A DNA stretch of 64,000 nucleotides from Knoellia sp. S7-12 (GCF_040518285.1 NZ_CP155449.1:744001-808000); one strand, 5' to 3'. Positions 34,683 to 43,379 are shown, counted from the first letter of the stretch. Numbers and translations are program-made. Notes: generated from the letters alone by a model not told the origin.

Positions 34683-35947
34683 CGACAAGAGAGACCACCA
34701 TGAAGAGTCAGATCCCGACCGGAACCACCCCAGGCTCGCTCGTCGGCCTCCGCGTGGTGGAGCTCGGTACGAGCGTGGCCGGGCCGACCACGGGCCAGGT
34801 CCTCGGGGACCTCGGCGCGGAGGTCATCAAGGTCGAGAGGGTGGGCACGGGCGACGACACCAGGGGTTGGGCGCCACCGTACTGGGGCAGCGAGCCGATG
34901 GCCTTCCTCGGACTGAACCGCAACAAGAAAAGCCTGGCGCTCGACTTCAAGGACGAACGCGGGGCGAAGGTGCTCGAGCGGCTCCTGCGCAGCGCCGACG
35001 TACTGGTGCAGAACCTGCGACCGGGCGCTCTCGCCAAGGCCGGCTTCGACCTCGAGCGGCTCCGCGAGCTCAACCCCCGTCTCATCTACTGCGAGATGAG
35101 CGGGTTCGGCTCCGTGGGCCCTCGAGCCATGGAGCCGGCCTACGACCCCTTGCTGCAGGCGTACGCAGGCATCGTGAGCATGCTCGACACGGGACAGGGC
35201 CCACCGAACCGGGTGCCCCTATCCATTCTCGACAAGGGCACCGGTATGTGGGCCGTCATCGGCATCCTCGACGCGCTGCGGCGACGGGACCACACCGGTG
35301 AGGGCAGCCACGTGGAGGTCTCGCTGCTCCAGACCGCCGTCTCCTGGGTCGACCAGAAGGTGATGGGCTCGCGGGCCGGCAACCCGCCGCCGCGCAACCT
35401 GGGATCCGGCCACGCCGGTGTCGTGCCGTACGGCGCGTTTCCCGCGAGCTCCGGCTACGTCTTCATTTCGGCGGGCAACCAGTCCCTTTGGGTCCGCCTC
35501 GTCTCCGCCCTCGGTGCACCCGACCTGCTCGAGCGTCCCGGCTTCGGGTCCAACATCGAGCGGGCCGAGCGCCGGGCCGAAGTCAACGAGGCGGTCTCCG
35601 AGGTGACGCGCACCTTCGAGGCCGACGACCTCCTTGAGCGGCTGGCGAAGGCCGGGGTGCCGAGCGCACCGGTGCGGCCCGTGCACGAGGTGGCCGCCGA
35701 CCCTCAGGTGCAGGCCGTCGGTCTGGTCACGCCCCTGCCCCACCCGCTGGTGCCGGAGCTGGAGGTCATCAACCTGCCGGTGACCTTCGACGGCGCCTAC
35801 CTGCCTCACCAGTGCCCACCTCCGCAGCTCGGGCAGCACAGTGCCGAGCTGCTCCGCGAGCTGGGCTTCAGCGCCCAGGAGGTGGACGAGCTCGTCGCCG
35901 GGGGAGTGGTCGACTCCAGCACATCCGCGGACCAGGTGACGGCGTGA
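34679..35947 (+). CDS. CaiB/BaiF-family (class III) CoA-transferase, second copy
   Basis: A 422-residue class III CoA-transferase. LVGLRVVELGTSVAGPTTGQVLGDLGAEVIKVE is the N-terminal fold and the catalytic Asp is likely in LSILDKGTG. ATG 34679 overlaps the lyase stop; ATG 34700 is an alternative. It could be an independent enzyme or the partner of the CaiB protein of the divergent operon, as BbsE and BbsF are for benzylsuccinate. The aldehyde dehydrogenase start overlaps its stop (GTGA). Confidence 0.9.
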   Translation: MTTRETTMKSQIPTGTTPGSLVGLRVVELGTSVAGPTTGQVLGDLGAEVIKVERVGTGDDTRGWAPPYWGSEPMAFLGLNRNKKSLALDFKDERGAKVLERLLRSADVLVQNLRPGALAKAGFDLERLRELNPRLIYCEMSGFGSVGPRAMEPAYDPLLQAYAGIVSMLDTGQGPPNRVPLSILDKGTGMWAVIGILDALRRRDHTGEGSHVEVSLLQTAVSWVDQKVMGSRAGNPPPRNLGSGHAGVVPYGAFPASSGYVFISAGNQSLWVRLVSALGAPDLLERPGFGSNIERAERRAEVNEAVSEVTRTFEADDLLERLAKAGVPSAPVRPVHEVAADPQVQAVGLVTPLPHPLVPELEVINLPVTFDGAYLPHQCPPPQLGQHSAELLRELGFSAQEVDELVAGGVVDSSTSADQVTA

Positions 35948-37407
35948 GCGACGGCCTGCTCTCCAGCTCACGGTGGTCGGGGAGGTACTTCAGCAACGGT
36001 TGGCAGCCGGCAGGGTCCCAGGGTGCCGTCACAGAGAAGGCGACCGGGGAACGGCTGGAGACCATCGGCCTGGCCGATGCTGACGCGGTGTCGGTCGCGG
36101 TGGGGATTGCCCTCGGGGTGCAGCGTTCCTGGGCGGAGTTTCCCTACGACGCCCGTGCCGCCGTCATGCGCCGTGCCGGGGTGCTCTTCGAACAGCACGC
36201 TGCCGAGGCCGCGGAGTGGACCGCGCGTGAGACGGGAGCCCCGTTGGCAATGGCCGAGCGAGCGCAGGGGGTCGCCGCGCAGGAGTGCTACGAGGCTGCA
36301 GGGCTCGCCAGCGCGCCGTACGGAGAGCTGCTTCGCTCGACCGCCCCGCGACTGTCGTTCGCGCGCCGGCGACCCGTGGGAGTCGTGGGCGTCATCGCAC
36401 CCTTCAACGCACCACTGGTGCTGGCGATCCGCGCGGTGGCACCGGCGCTTGCGCTCGGCAACGCGGCCGTGCTCAAGCCGGACCCGCGCACCGCCGTGAG
36501 TGGTGGCGTGCTCATCGCCCGAATCTTTGAGGAGGCAGGCCTGCCGGACGGCCTGCTGCACGTCTTGCCGGGCGGGGCCGATGTCGGCGACGCCGTGGTT
36601 CGGCACTCGCGGGTGCCGGTCATCGCCTTCACCGGATCGACCGGGGCCGGCCGGGCCATCGCTCGCGCCGCCGCCGAGAGGTTCAAGCGGGTCCACCTCG
36701 AGCTAGGGGGCAACTCAGCTCTGGTCGTGATGGGGGACGCGGACGTGGCCAGGGCGGCCGCCGCTGGAGCCTTCGGGTCGTTCCGCCACGCAGGGCAGAT
36801 CTGCATGGCGAGCGGACGACACCTGGTCCATGAGTCCGTCGTTGACGACTACCTCGCCGCGCTCACCCGCATCGCCGAGGGAACCACAGTGGGTGATCCA
36901 CTCGACGCCAATGTCGGCTACGGGCCGCTCATCGACTCCGGCCAGCGTGACCGTGTCCACGCCCTGGTCACCGAGTCTGTCGGTGCCGGCGCGGCACTGC
37001 TCGCCGGCGGCACCTACGACGGCTTGTTCTATCGCCCGACGGTGCTCGGGCATGCGCCGCTCGACGCACCCGCCTACGCGTCCGAGGTTTTCGGCCCGGT
37101 AGCACCTGTGGTGTCGTTCGCCGACGCGGACGAGGCGGCGTCGCTGGCGGCCGACTCACCGTATGGGCTGTCCCTCGGCATCATCACCCGCGACGTGATG
37201 GCCGGGCTTGACCTCGCCGACCGCGTCTCCACCGGGTCTGTGCACATCAACGACCAGACCATCAACGACGAGCCGACAGCTCCCTTTGGTGGCCTCCGGG
37301 AGTCGGGGTCCGGCGGAAAGCACGGTGGAGTGCAGTCCAACCTCGAGGCCTTCACCGAATTGCAGTGGGTGACGGTGCGGCGTGACCTGCCGACGTACCC
37401 TTCCTGA
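35944..37407 (+). CDS. aldehyde dehydrogenase (benzaldehyde/vanillin dehydrogenase-like)
   Basis: A 487-residue ALDH with PFNAPLVLAIRAVAPAL, FTGSTGAGRAI, the catalytic Glu in LELGGNSALV and Cys287 in GQICMASGRH. The GQICM-xx-GRH variant is typical of aromatic aldehyde dehydrogenases such as XylC-like and vanillin enzymes. GTG 35944 overlaps the previous stop. With the decarboxylase at 29219 it could carry a 2-oxoacid through an aldehyde to a carboxylic acid. Confidence 0.9.
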   Translation: MSDGLLSSSRWSGRYFSNGWQPAGSQGAVTEKATGERLETIGLADADAVSVAVGIALGVQRSWAEFPYDARAAVMRRAGVLFEQHAAEAAEWTARETGAPLAMAERAQGVAAQECYEAAGLASAPYGELLRSTAPRLSFARRRPVGVVGVIAPFNAPLVLAIRAVAPALALGNAAVLKPDPRTAVSGGVLIARIFEEAGLPDGLLHVLPGGADVGDAVVRHSRVPVIAFTGSTGAGRAIARAAAERFKRVHLELGGNSALVVMGDADVARAAAAGAFGSFRHAGQICMASGRHLVHESVVDDYLAALTRIAEGTTVGDPLDANVGYGPLIDSGQRDRVHALVTESVGAGAALLAGGTYDGLFYRPTVLGHAPLDAPAYASEVFGPVAPVVSFADADEAASLAADSPYGLSLGIITRDVMAGLDLADRVSTGSVHINDQTINDEPTAPFGGLRESGSGGKHGGVQSNLEAFTELQWVTVRRDLPTYPS

Positions 37408-37436
37408 CCAACCGCGCGAGACGATAGGGACCAGCC

Positions 37437-38216
37437 ATGACCGACGACATCCTGAAGGTGGAGGACCGGGGCCGTGTACGGCTACTCACCCTTAACCGGC
37501 CCGCCGTGCGCAACGCGCTCAACCGCGACCTCAACGACCGCCTCGTCGATGAGATCATCGTGGCGGACCACGATCCCGAGGTGTTCGCCATCGCGATCAC
37601 CGGGGCCGGGTCCGCGTTCTGCTCCGGGGCGGACCTTAAGGACGCGCGTGACCTCGCTGCGTCGGGACGACCCTTCTATGGGCCGCTCCACAGCAACCGC
37701 CGCAGCCTCATGGAGGTGATGATCGACTCGCGCAAGCCCACGCTTGCCATCGTCAACGGCCCGGCAATGGCAGGTGGGTTCGAGCTCGCCCTCTCCTGCG
37801 ACCTCCGGGTCGCAACTGCGGACGCCGTTTTCGGTGTCCCGGAGGCGAAACGGGGACGCGGGGCCCACTTCGCCTCGGTGCTGCTGCCCGTTACCGTGCC
37901 GCCGGCCATCGCCATGGAGTGGTTGTACACGGGGCGGCAGATCAGCGCCGGCGAGCTCGAACGGTGGGGTGTGCTCAACCGGGTCGTGCCCGCGGACCAA
38001 CTGAATGCCACAGCCACGGCGCTGCTCGACGAGATCGTCTCGTCGGCCCCGCTCTCGTTGCAGCGGCTCAAGTTGACTTACCGCAAGACGGCCGGGATGT
38101 CCCCATTGGCGGCGATCAGGCTCGACACTGGTCCCGACGTCTACCTCTCCGAGGACCAGAAGGAGGGTGCTCACGCGTTCCTGGAGCGGCGTGAGCCGAA
38201 GTGGCAGGGGCGGTGA
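37437..38216 (+). CDS. enoyl-CoA hydratase/isomerase family protein
   Basis: A 259-residue crotonase. The oxyanion-hole loop AFCSGADLKDA and the glutamate-bearing AGGFELALSCDLRVA and FGVPEAKRG segments are present, so both catalytic Glu positions look occupied. It would hydrate the product of the acyl-CoA dehydrogenase. An AGGGACCAGCC stretch precedes the ATG, 30 bases after the dehydrogenase stop. Confidence 0.9.
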   Translation: MTDDILKVEDRGRVRLLTLNRPAVRNALNRDLNDRLVDEIIVADHDPEVFAIAITGAGSAFCSGADLKDARDLAASGRPFYGPLHSNRRSLMEVMIDSRKPTLAIVNGPAMAGGFELALSCDLRVATADAVFGVPEAKRGRGAHFASVLLPVTVPPAIAMEWLYTGRQISAGELERWGVLNRVVPADQLNATATALLDEIVSSAPLSLQRLKLTYRKTAGMSPLAAIRLDTGPDVYLSEDQKEGAHAFLERREPKWQGR

Positions 38217-39601
38217 AGCAACGAGGTCACGCATCGCCAGAACCGCAGGACCCGGGTGGACCCCGGACCGGTGACGGCGTGGGCCTGGGCTCTGCGCCGA
38301 CGAACCCCCCTGCGGCGGTCGGCGGGGTCGAGCCGGCGGGGATACCTCCGCACGGTCTGCGTCACGCAATGCGCGCGTTCAGGCACCGTGACTACGCCGT
38401 GTTCTGGGTGGGTGCCATTACGTCCAATACCGGTGGCTGGCTGTCGAATCTCACGGTGCCCTTCGTCATCTACGGCATGACTGGGAGCGCCCTGTGGGTG
38501 GGTCTCGTCAGCGTGTTCCAGTTCGTGCCGAACATCGTTCTAGGCCCGTGGGGCGGTGTGCTTGCCGACCGGCACGACAGGCGCAAGGTGCTACTCGTGA
38601 CCCAGTTCGGGATGGCGCTGAGCGCCCTGCTGCTGTGGGCCTTGTGGGTGGCAGGGCTGCGTGAACCGTTGGTGGTGATGGCCCTCGTCGGACTTGGCGG
38701 CATCTTCCAGGGCGTCAATATGCCGAGCTGGCAGTCGTTCGTGAACGACCTCGTTCCGCGTTCCGACCTCGACTCCGCGGTCGCCCTGAACTCCCTGCAG
38801 TTCAACGCGGCTCGTTCCCTGGGGCCCGCCATCGCAGGCCTGATCTTGGCGACGATCGGGCCAAGCTGGGCCCTGCTTCTCAACGCGCTGTCGTTTCTCG
38901 CGGTGCTCCTGGCACTGGTGCTTCTTCGGGTGCGCAGCGAGGCCAGGCAAAGGGATCCCGCGCCAGTTTTCCGGCAGTTTCGAGCGGCCCTGCGCTACAT
39001 CCGTGGGGAGCCGGGGATTCAGATGGGGCTGCTCGTCGCCATCGCTGTCGGCCTGCTGGTGAACCCGATCTTCCAGTTCACGGTAGTCTTTGCCGGAAGC
39101 GTCTACGACGTGGGGCCGGGGACCTTGGGCCTGCTCAACGCGGCACTTGGTGTCGGGGCGCTGTTGGCGGCCCCGGTACTCGCCGGATGGAGCCACGTGC
39201 TGAGTCGATCTCGTCTGACGCAGGTCGGACTAATCGGTCAGGCGGTTGGCCTTTCCGCGTTTGCACTGTCGCCCGGACCGGTCGGTGGAGCAGTGGCACT
39301 CATCGTCATCGGGTGGGCGCTTCTCATTAGTATTTCGGCCACGAACACCGCGGTTCAGGTCATCGTGGCCGACGAACTACGCGGTCGCGTTCTCGCAGTC
39401 CGAATCATGGCCTACACGGGGTGCTTCCCGATCGGGGGTCTGTTGCAGGGACTCCTATCCGACCTGTTCGGCCCGCGGGTCACCGTCCTCGGTGCCGGGG
39501 TGGCCCTTTTGGTCGTGGCGCTGGTCCTGACGTTCTTGAGGGGCCCCCTGCGGATGCAGCGGCTGGACGACCAACACGATGCGGCCGGTCGCGTGACCTG
39601 A
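38213..39601 (+). CDS. MFS transporter (EntS/DHA3-like)
   Basis: A 462-residue, 12-helix major facilitator; FRHRDYAVFWVGAITSNTGGWLSNLTVPFVIY and GVLADRHDRRKVLLVTQ identify the DHA3/EntS branch. The GTG at 38213 overlaps the hydratase stop (GTGA), in line with the rest of the operon, and is preferred to GTG 38201. The first 50 residues are Pro/Gly-rich and cytoplasmic. As last gene of the operon it may import the substrate or export by-products. Confidence 0.88.
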   Translation: MKQRGHASPEPQDPGGPRTGDGVGLGSAPTNPPAAVGGVEPAGIPPHGLRHAMRAFRHRDYAVFWVGAITSNTGGWLSNLTVPFVIYGMTGSALWVGLVSVFQFVPNIVLGPWGGVLADRHDRRKVLLVTQFGMALSALLLWALWVAGLREPLVVMALVGLGGIFQGVNMPSWQSFVNDLVPRSDLDSAVALNSLQFNAARSLGPAIAGLILATIGPSWALLLNALSFLAVLLALVLLRVRSEARQRDPAPVFRQFRAALRYIRGEPGIQMGLLVAIAVGLLVNPIFQFTVVFAGSVYDVGPGTLGLLNAALGVGALLAAPVLAGWSHVLSRSRLTQVGLIGQAVGLSAFALSPGPVGGAVALIVIGWALLISISATNTAVQVIVADELRGRVLAVRIMAYTGCFPIGGLLQGLLSDLFGPRVTVLGAGVALLVVALVLTFLRGPLRMQRLDDQHDAAGRVT

Positions 39602-40085
39602 CCGGGCTCAGTTCAGGCCGAGGCTTCGGGACAAGAACGGTCGCAACAATTCGCCGTCGGACCGGCGGCCGTCCATCGACGGCCGAGGATGGCCATGGCC
39701 TGCCCGAGGTTGCCCGTGGCTCGCTCCGACTCCGTGAACCCGTGTGAACGAGCCCGAGCTTCTTCGAGGGCGAGAAAAGAGTCCCCGGCTGGCGGTGATG
39801 AAGTCGGCGCTGGGCTTGACGAGAGTTGTCAGGCGCGGGACCACGCCTTGTCCGTGGGCCGAGGGCTTCGCACCCGGCGTCCAAGTCGGGAGATCTCGGG
39901 GGTAACCGATCCGCGGGTCGAAGCCCGAACTTGCGCTATAAGAGTCAGTCCGTCGAGCCAGCAGGGGACGGGCAACGTCGAGCACTCAGACGCACCGCCG
40001 GGTCGCGACGATAACTGGGTTCGCGGTGGTCGGAGGACGGTCCGTCGGGCAAAACCGGGCCATAAACCGGGGGCCACACGACAAC

Positions 40086-40112
40086 AGGCCAAGGCCAAAA
40101 TGGCCCTGGCCT
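40086..40112 (-). terminator. hairpin terminator downstream of tRNA-like 3' end
   Basis: Arms AGGCCAAGGCCA (40086-40097) and TGGCCCTGGCCT (40101-40112) pair at 11 of 12 positions around AAA. Read on the minus strand it lies 9 bases past the tRNA-like end, the usual place for a tRNA terminator. Confidence 0.5.
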
Positions 40113-40121
40113 GCAGTGTTC

Positions 40122-40142
40122 GTGCGCCATCAGGGACTTGAA
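40122..40142 (-). other. tRNA 3'-end fragment (tRNA-Lys-like), candidate attachment-site scar
   Basis: On the minus strand these 21 bases read as T-loop TTCAAGT, 3' T-stem CCCTG, acceptor ATGGCGC and discriminator A. From memory they equal the end of actinobacterial tRNA-Lys(CUU) except for one T-loop base. The rest of the tRNA is missing on the higher-coordinate side. This is what the distal end of a tRNA-integrated element looks like. Confidence 0.45.
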
Positions 40143-40161
40143 GGTTGAACACGTGCCGCCG

Positions 40162-40182
40162 TCGTGCGTGGGCTACGCACGA
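40162..40182 (-). terminator. small hairpin downstream of the HNH nuclease gene
   Basis: TCGTGCGT (40162-40169) and ACGCACGA (40175-40182) form a perfect 8-base stem with a 5-base loop. It lies about 230 bases past the stop of the leftward nuclease gene and could end that transcript. Confidence 0.4.
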
Positions 40183-40227
40183 TTGACTTCAGTTTAGGTG
40201 GTCTCAGGGCTGGTTTCCGCTCCTAAG

Positions 40228-40243
40228 TGTTCCCCGGGGAACA
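40228..40243. repeat. perfect 16-base palindrome
   Basis: TGTTCCCCGGGGAACA is an exact palindrome. Size and TGTT/AACA ends recall ParB-family sites (parS, Noc sites), but the core differs from both, so an unidentified dimeric DNA-binding protein is as likely. Confidence 0.4.
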
Positions 40244-40410
40244 TGTGTCGGGCCGTCGTCCACAGCCCAGCCGACCATGCGTCGTTGTCCAGAGATCCAT
40301 GAGTGCCGCCCCGCGAGCTCGACGGCATACCGCATGCTCGAGGCAGGGCCGCGGTCACCCAGTCCCCGCGTTGGCGGGGTGGCATCGGAAGGCCAGTCCG
40401 CCCTGGCGGA

Positions 40411-41793
40411 TCAGCCCTCGCACCCCATCCCATCACTATCGCCGTCGAGATGTGGCGCGTAGCCGGGCTGCCCAATCCGTATGGGGTCCGCTCCGGCAGC
40501 TCGTACAGCGTCGCAGTTTTTGTAGTACACGTTTGACGGCGCCTTGGGCTCGAGAGCCGGTGGGGCGGCTGACTCGGTTGTCGCCTTCGGCACGGACTTG
40601 GGCAAGGCGGCCGTAGTTGGGGCGGGCCCGGGACCGGGGAGGGCCGTGGTCGCACAGTTCGACAGCACCCTGACCATGGCTTCCCGTTCAGCAGCGGTGA
40701 CCCAGACTTCGTACTTCACCTTGACCGCGACGACTCTCGCCACGTAGGTGCACCGGTATGGCTTATTGGGCGGGAGCCAGGTAGCGACATCCCCGTCGCC
40801 TTTCGAGCGGTTGGTTCCCGCGTCAACTGCGAGCAGGTTCAATGGGTCGTTGGCGAATGCGAGACGCTTGCCGGCGCTCCACTTCGCGGCTCCCTTCTGC
40901 CAGGCATCGCTGAGCGCGACAACGTGGTCTACGTCGATCTCACTGCCACCGCCGACGACGAAGCGCACGTCGGCCCCGGTGAAGGGGTCCGGACTGCGAG
41001 TGCCGGCCAGGACCTTGCACCAGTTCTTCATGTCCCTGTCCACTAAGTCGCGGCGCAGCATGTCGTTGCGGGTGTCGCAGCCGTTGCGGTCCGTGTCGAA
41101 CCATGTTTGCCCGAACTGCTCTCGGGAGTACCCAGTCTTGGGTGCGCGACCCTTGACAGCGAGCATGGCAACGGCAGCCAAGGCGGTGCCCTTGGCTGCC
41201 GTTGCCCGAGGGGCTGGGGGCTTGCTGGCTGCGGGCGTCCGCGTCGGTGTCGCAGTGGGTGAGGCACTTTGGGCGGTGAGAATGGCAGACGGGGAGGGGC
41301 TCGGGGAAGCTGTCGAAGGTGCGTGCGAAGCGGGGACGGGAGCCGTCGAGGCCGGTGGGGCCGCCACCGGCTGGTCCTCTGGCGAGTTGGCGGTAGCACC
41401 CCCGACGACGGTGAGCGCCAAGGCGACGCCCAAGGCAACTCCACTGGCAGCCCGGCTGCGCAGTCGCGCCCACTCGACGCGGCCACGAACCAAGGCAACG
41501 AGGGCTACCACCAACAGGTAGAACCCGGAGAGGCTGAATAAGCCGCTCACGCCTGAACCGGCCGCACCTAGGAGCGCTACGAAGATCAGACCGCCGTAGC
41601 CGAACCACCACGCAGGGTGGCGTTGTGGAAGCACGGGGCGACTCGATGGCGGCCTTGGGAGCGCATGCAGCGGGTGGGGCGCGTCAGCGGGCGAGGCGGT
41701 TGGGGCTGGCGCGAAGTGGGGGGTCCACTGGGCTCCGTCCCAGTATCTGAGTGTGCCGTCGGGGGTGGGATACCACCCAGCTAGTGCGCTCAT
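40411..41793 (-). CDS. membrane-anchored DUF2510 - HNH nuclease - excalibur protein
   Basis: A 460-residue mosaic. Residues 5-30 are a DUF2510 domain (AGWYPTPDGTLRYWDGAQWT), about 60-135 hold hydrophobic membrane segments, and 140-200 form a Pro/Thr/Ser-rich linker. About 230-380 are a DUF1524/GmrSD-C-like HNH domain with DVDHVVALSDAW and ANDPLNLLAV. The C-terminus is an excalibur calcium-binding domain ending DGDSDGMGCE. The nuclease part probably lies outside the membrane and may act on environmental DNA or in the cell wall. The small gene to its right encodes a lipoprotein with the same excalibur domain. Confidence 0.85.
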   Translation of the reverse strand: MSALAGWYPTPDGTLRYWDGAQWTPHFAPAPTASPADAPHPLHALPRPPSSRPVLPQRHPAWWFGYGGLIFVALLGAAGSGVSGLFSLSGFYLLVVALVALVRGRVEWARLRSRAASGVALGVALALTVVGGATANSPEDQPVAAPPASTAPVPASHAPSTASPSPSPSAILTAQSASPTATPTRTPAASKPPAPRATAAKGTALAAVAMLAVKGRAPKTGYSREQFGQTWFDTDRNGCDTRNDMLRRDLVDRDMKNWCKVLAGTRSPDPFTGADVRFVVGGGSEIDVDHVVALSDAWQKGAAKWSAGKRLAFANDPLNLLAVDAGTNRSKGDGDVATWLPPNKPYRCTYVARVVAVKVKYEVWVTAAEREAMVRVLSNCATTALPGPGPAPTTAALPKSVPKATTESAAPPALEPKAPSNVYYKNCDAVRAAGADPIRIGQPGYAPHLDGDSDGMGCEG

Positions 41794-41822
41794 GTTGTGA
41801 CTTCCCCCGGTTCGTGCCTTAT

Positions 41823-42356
41823 CTACTCGCAGGCGATGCCATCCTGGTCGCGGTCCAAGTCGGTGGAGTAGCCGGGGTCACCACGGCGGATCGGGTCAGC
41901 TCCCGCCTCTCGAACCGCAGTGCAGTTCTCGTAGTGAACTTCCTGAGACTCAGCCTCTTCAGCTGCGGCTGCGGCTGCAGCCGCAGCTGCAGCTGCCGCT
42001 GCCTTGGCCTGAGCGGCCGCCTTGGCCTTGGCCTTCGCCGCGGCCGCAGCTGCTGCCTTGGCCTTCGCCTCCGCGTCGGCCTTCACCCTCGCAGCAGCAG
42101 CAGCAGCCTTCGCCTTCGCTTCCGCGACGGCCTTTGCCTGCGCGGCAGCGGTTGCAGCCGCGGCATCTGCCTGCGCCTTCGCGGCCGCTTCAGCGGCGGA
42201 GTTGTCTGTGGGGGTCGCAGTTTTGGTGGGAAGCTGTGCGACTGGCGCCTTCTGGGAAGGCGGCGACACCGCGTCCTCTGGCCCCCCACATGCGCCCACG
42301 CTCACGACGAGCACGACCGTTGCGACCGCCAGCTTGAAGCTTGTGCAGATCTTCAT
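41823..42356 (-). CDS. excalibur-domain lipoprotein with long Ala/Lys-rich helix
   Basis: A 177-residue predicted lipoprotein. ATG 42356 gives the signal MKICTSFKLAVATVVLVV and lipobox VGACG; an upstream in-frame start at 42431 would bury it. Residues about 45-135 are almost entirely Ala, Lys, Glu and Gln and should form a long helix or coiled coil. The C-terminal 37 residues are an excalibur domain identical at 24 of 37 positions, counted by eye, to that of the neighbouring nuclease. It likely projects the calcium-binding module from the membrane into the wall. Confidence 0.85.
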   Translation of the reverse strand: MKICTSFKLAVATVVLVVSVGACGGPEDAVSPPSQKAPVAQLPTKTATPTDNSAAEAAAKAQADAAAATAAAQAKAVAEAKAKAAAAAARVKADAEAKAKAAAAAAAKAKAKAAAQAKAAAAAAAAAAAAAAEEAESQEVHYENCTAVREAGADPIRRGDPGYSTDLDRDQDGIACE

Positions 42357-42546
42357 CCCGTACCCCCTGGTTGAGTTCCCTCCTGCGAACCCTAGGGGGG
42401 TAGGTCCCGGGCGTCTTCCGGATGGGGACATTGCTTGACGTGAATTGTCCTTCTCGTCGTCCCAGTCGCTGCCGCTTGCCCTATCGACCGGGTCCTAAAC
42501 GGAGCCAGGCCCGAGTCGGCGGGGTGTACTCCAGCACGGGGCGAGC

Positions 42547-42732
42547 CTAGGTCGCACGTCCACGCGCGCTACGTCGGCGCACGCTCCAGCGCCGGACCCG
42601 TCGCCCGTTGACGGTGACCCACACGCCGGTGTCGTGCCAGGTGCGCCACCCGTGCGCGTCGAGAGTGCGCGCCCAGTCGGCCTCGTCGCCGTCGGTGACG
42701 GGGTCGTAGTCGATCAGGGCGTACTCGAGCAT
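42547..42732 (-). CDS. small hypothetical protein
   Basis: A 61-residue protein (72 if GTG 42765 is used), not recognised. The N-terminal half is acidic (IDYDPVTDGDEADWARTL) with three Trp-containing segments; the C-terminus is strongly basic (RRVRRWSVRRRSARGR) and could contact nucleic acid. The composition looks like a real protein rather than a shadow frame, but there is no clear ribosome site. Confidence 0.45.
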   Translation of the reverse strand: MLEYALIDYDPVTDGDEADWARTLDAHGWRTWHDTGVWVTVNGRRVRRWSVRRRSARGRAT

Positions 42733-42781
42733 GGAGGCAGGGCGTGGTTGAGGCGGTGCAGGCACTGGACGAGAGTAGGCG

Positions 42782-43306
42782 TCACGCCTGACGGTCTTTG
42801 GCCCATGACTCGGCTAACCGATCACGCGCGATCCTGACGATGTCCCCGTCAGCAGAGCTGCCAGACACTGCACTGATCGCGTTCTCTCCCGCCGTCGCCA
42901 GCAGCTCACGAAGCTGCTGGCGACGATCTTCATCGTCTTCTGCTGTCAGTGCGCGGCTCGCCACCTCGCGAAGCTGGGCCGAAAGCGACAAGAGCTCAGG
43001 AGTGATCTGACTGCGAACAGTCTCAGTGGCTTCCTCCAACGAATCGATCGTGGTGGCCAGCCGTTCCGCCAAGATCAGCACGTCTTCACGTGCTTGGATC
43101 AGAGCCGTGGCGCGCTCACGCTCGCGCGCTTCCCTTTCATCTTCTCGGCGGGTCCTGACTTCATCCAAGCGTTCTTCCCGTTGTGCATCTTGTGCCTTGC
43201 GAGTTCGCACTTCGGCTCCAACTTGGGTGATGACGATGCCGAGGAACCCAAGGGACGCCACCCATGCTGTGGCGTAGTCCACTGGTGCCGGAGATGCCAG
43301 ACACAT
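42782..43306 (-). CDS. hypothetical membrane-anchored coiled-coil protein
   Basis: A 174-residue protein of unknown function. One N-terminal hydrophobic helix (ATAWVASLGFLGIVITQVGAEV) is followed by about 60 residues rich in Arg and Glu (RREDEREARERERATAL) and a further helical region. This predicts a single-pass membrane protein with a cytoplasmic coiled coil. No enzyme motif is visible. Its start abuts the decayed kinase on the opposite strand. Confidence 0.6.
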   Translation of the reverse strand: MCLASPAPVDYATAWVASLGFLGIVITQVGAEVRTRKAQDAQREERLDEVRTRREDEREARERERATALIQAREDVLILAERLATTIDSLEEATETVRSQITPELLSLSAQLREVASRALTAEDDEDRRQQLRELLATAGENAISAVSGSSADGDIVRIARDRLAESWAKDRQA

Positions 43307-43379
43307 CGTGATCCTCGCCGTCCCACGTCTTCAGGGTCAGGAGGGCACTTGGCTGGCCGCGCTTCCGCTGAGGCTGGCT

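Larger units (their letters stand above)
39602..40410. other. 809-base region without a gene, containing att-like and palindromic elements
   Basis: No frame here looks protein-coding on either strand. The region holds a 12-base hairpin (40086-40112), a tRNA-like 3' end (40122-40142), an 8-base hairpin (40162-40182) and a perfect 16-base palindrome (40228-40243). It marks the change from dense catabolic operons to a looser, partly decayed gene set. Confidence 0.6.

Noticed and set aside
39936..39950. Second tRNA-Lys-like piece (TAAGAGTCAG, anticodon-arm-like) left of the tRNA scar
   Set aside because: Only 10 bases match and the surroundings do not fold as a tRNA; chance is likely.
41950..42220. 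Possible tandem DNA repeat of GC-rich triplets
   Set aside because: The bases encode a low-complexity Ala/Lys helix with varied codons; no fixed repeat unit is seen.
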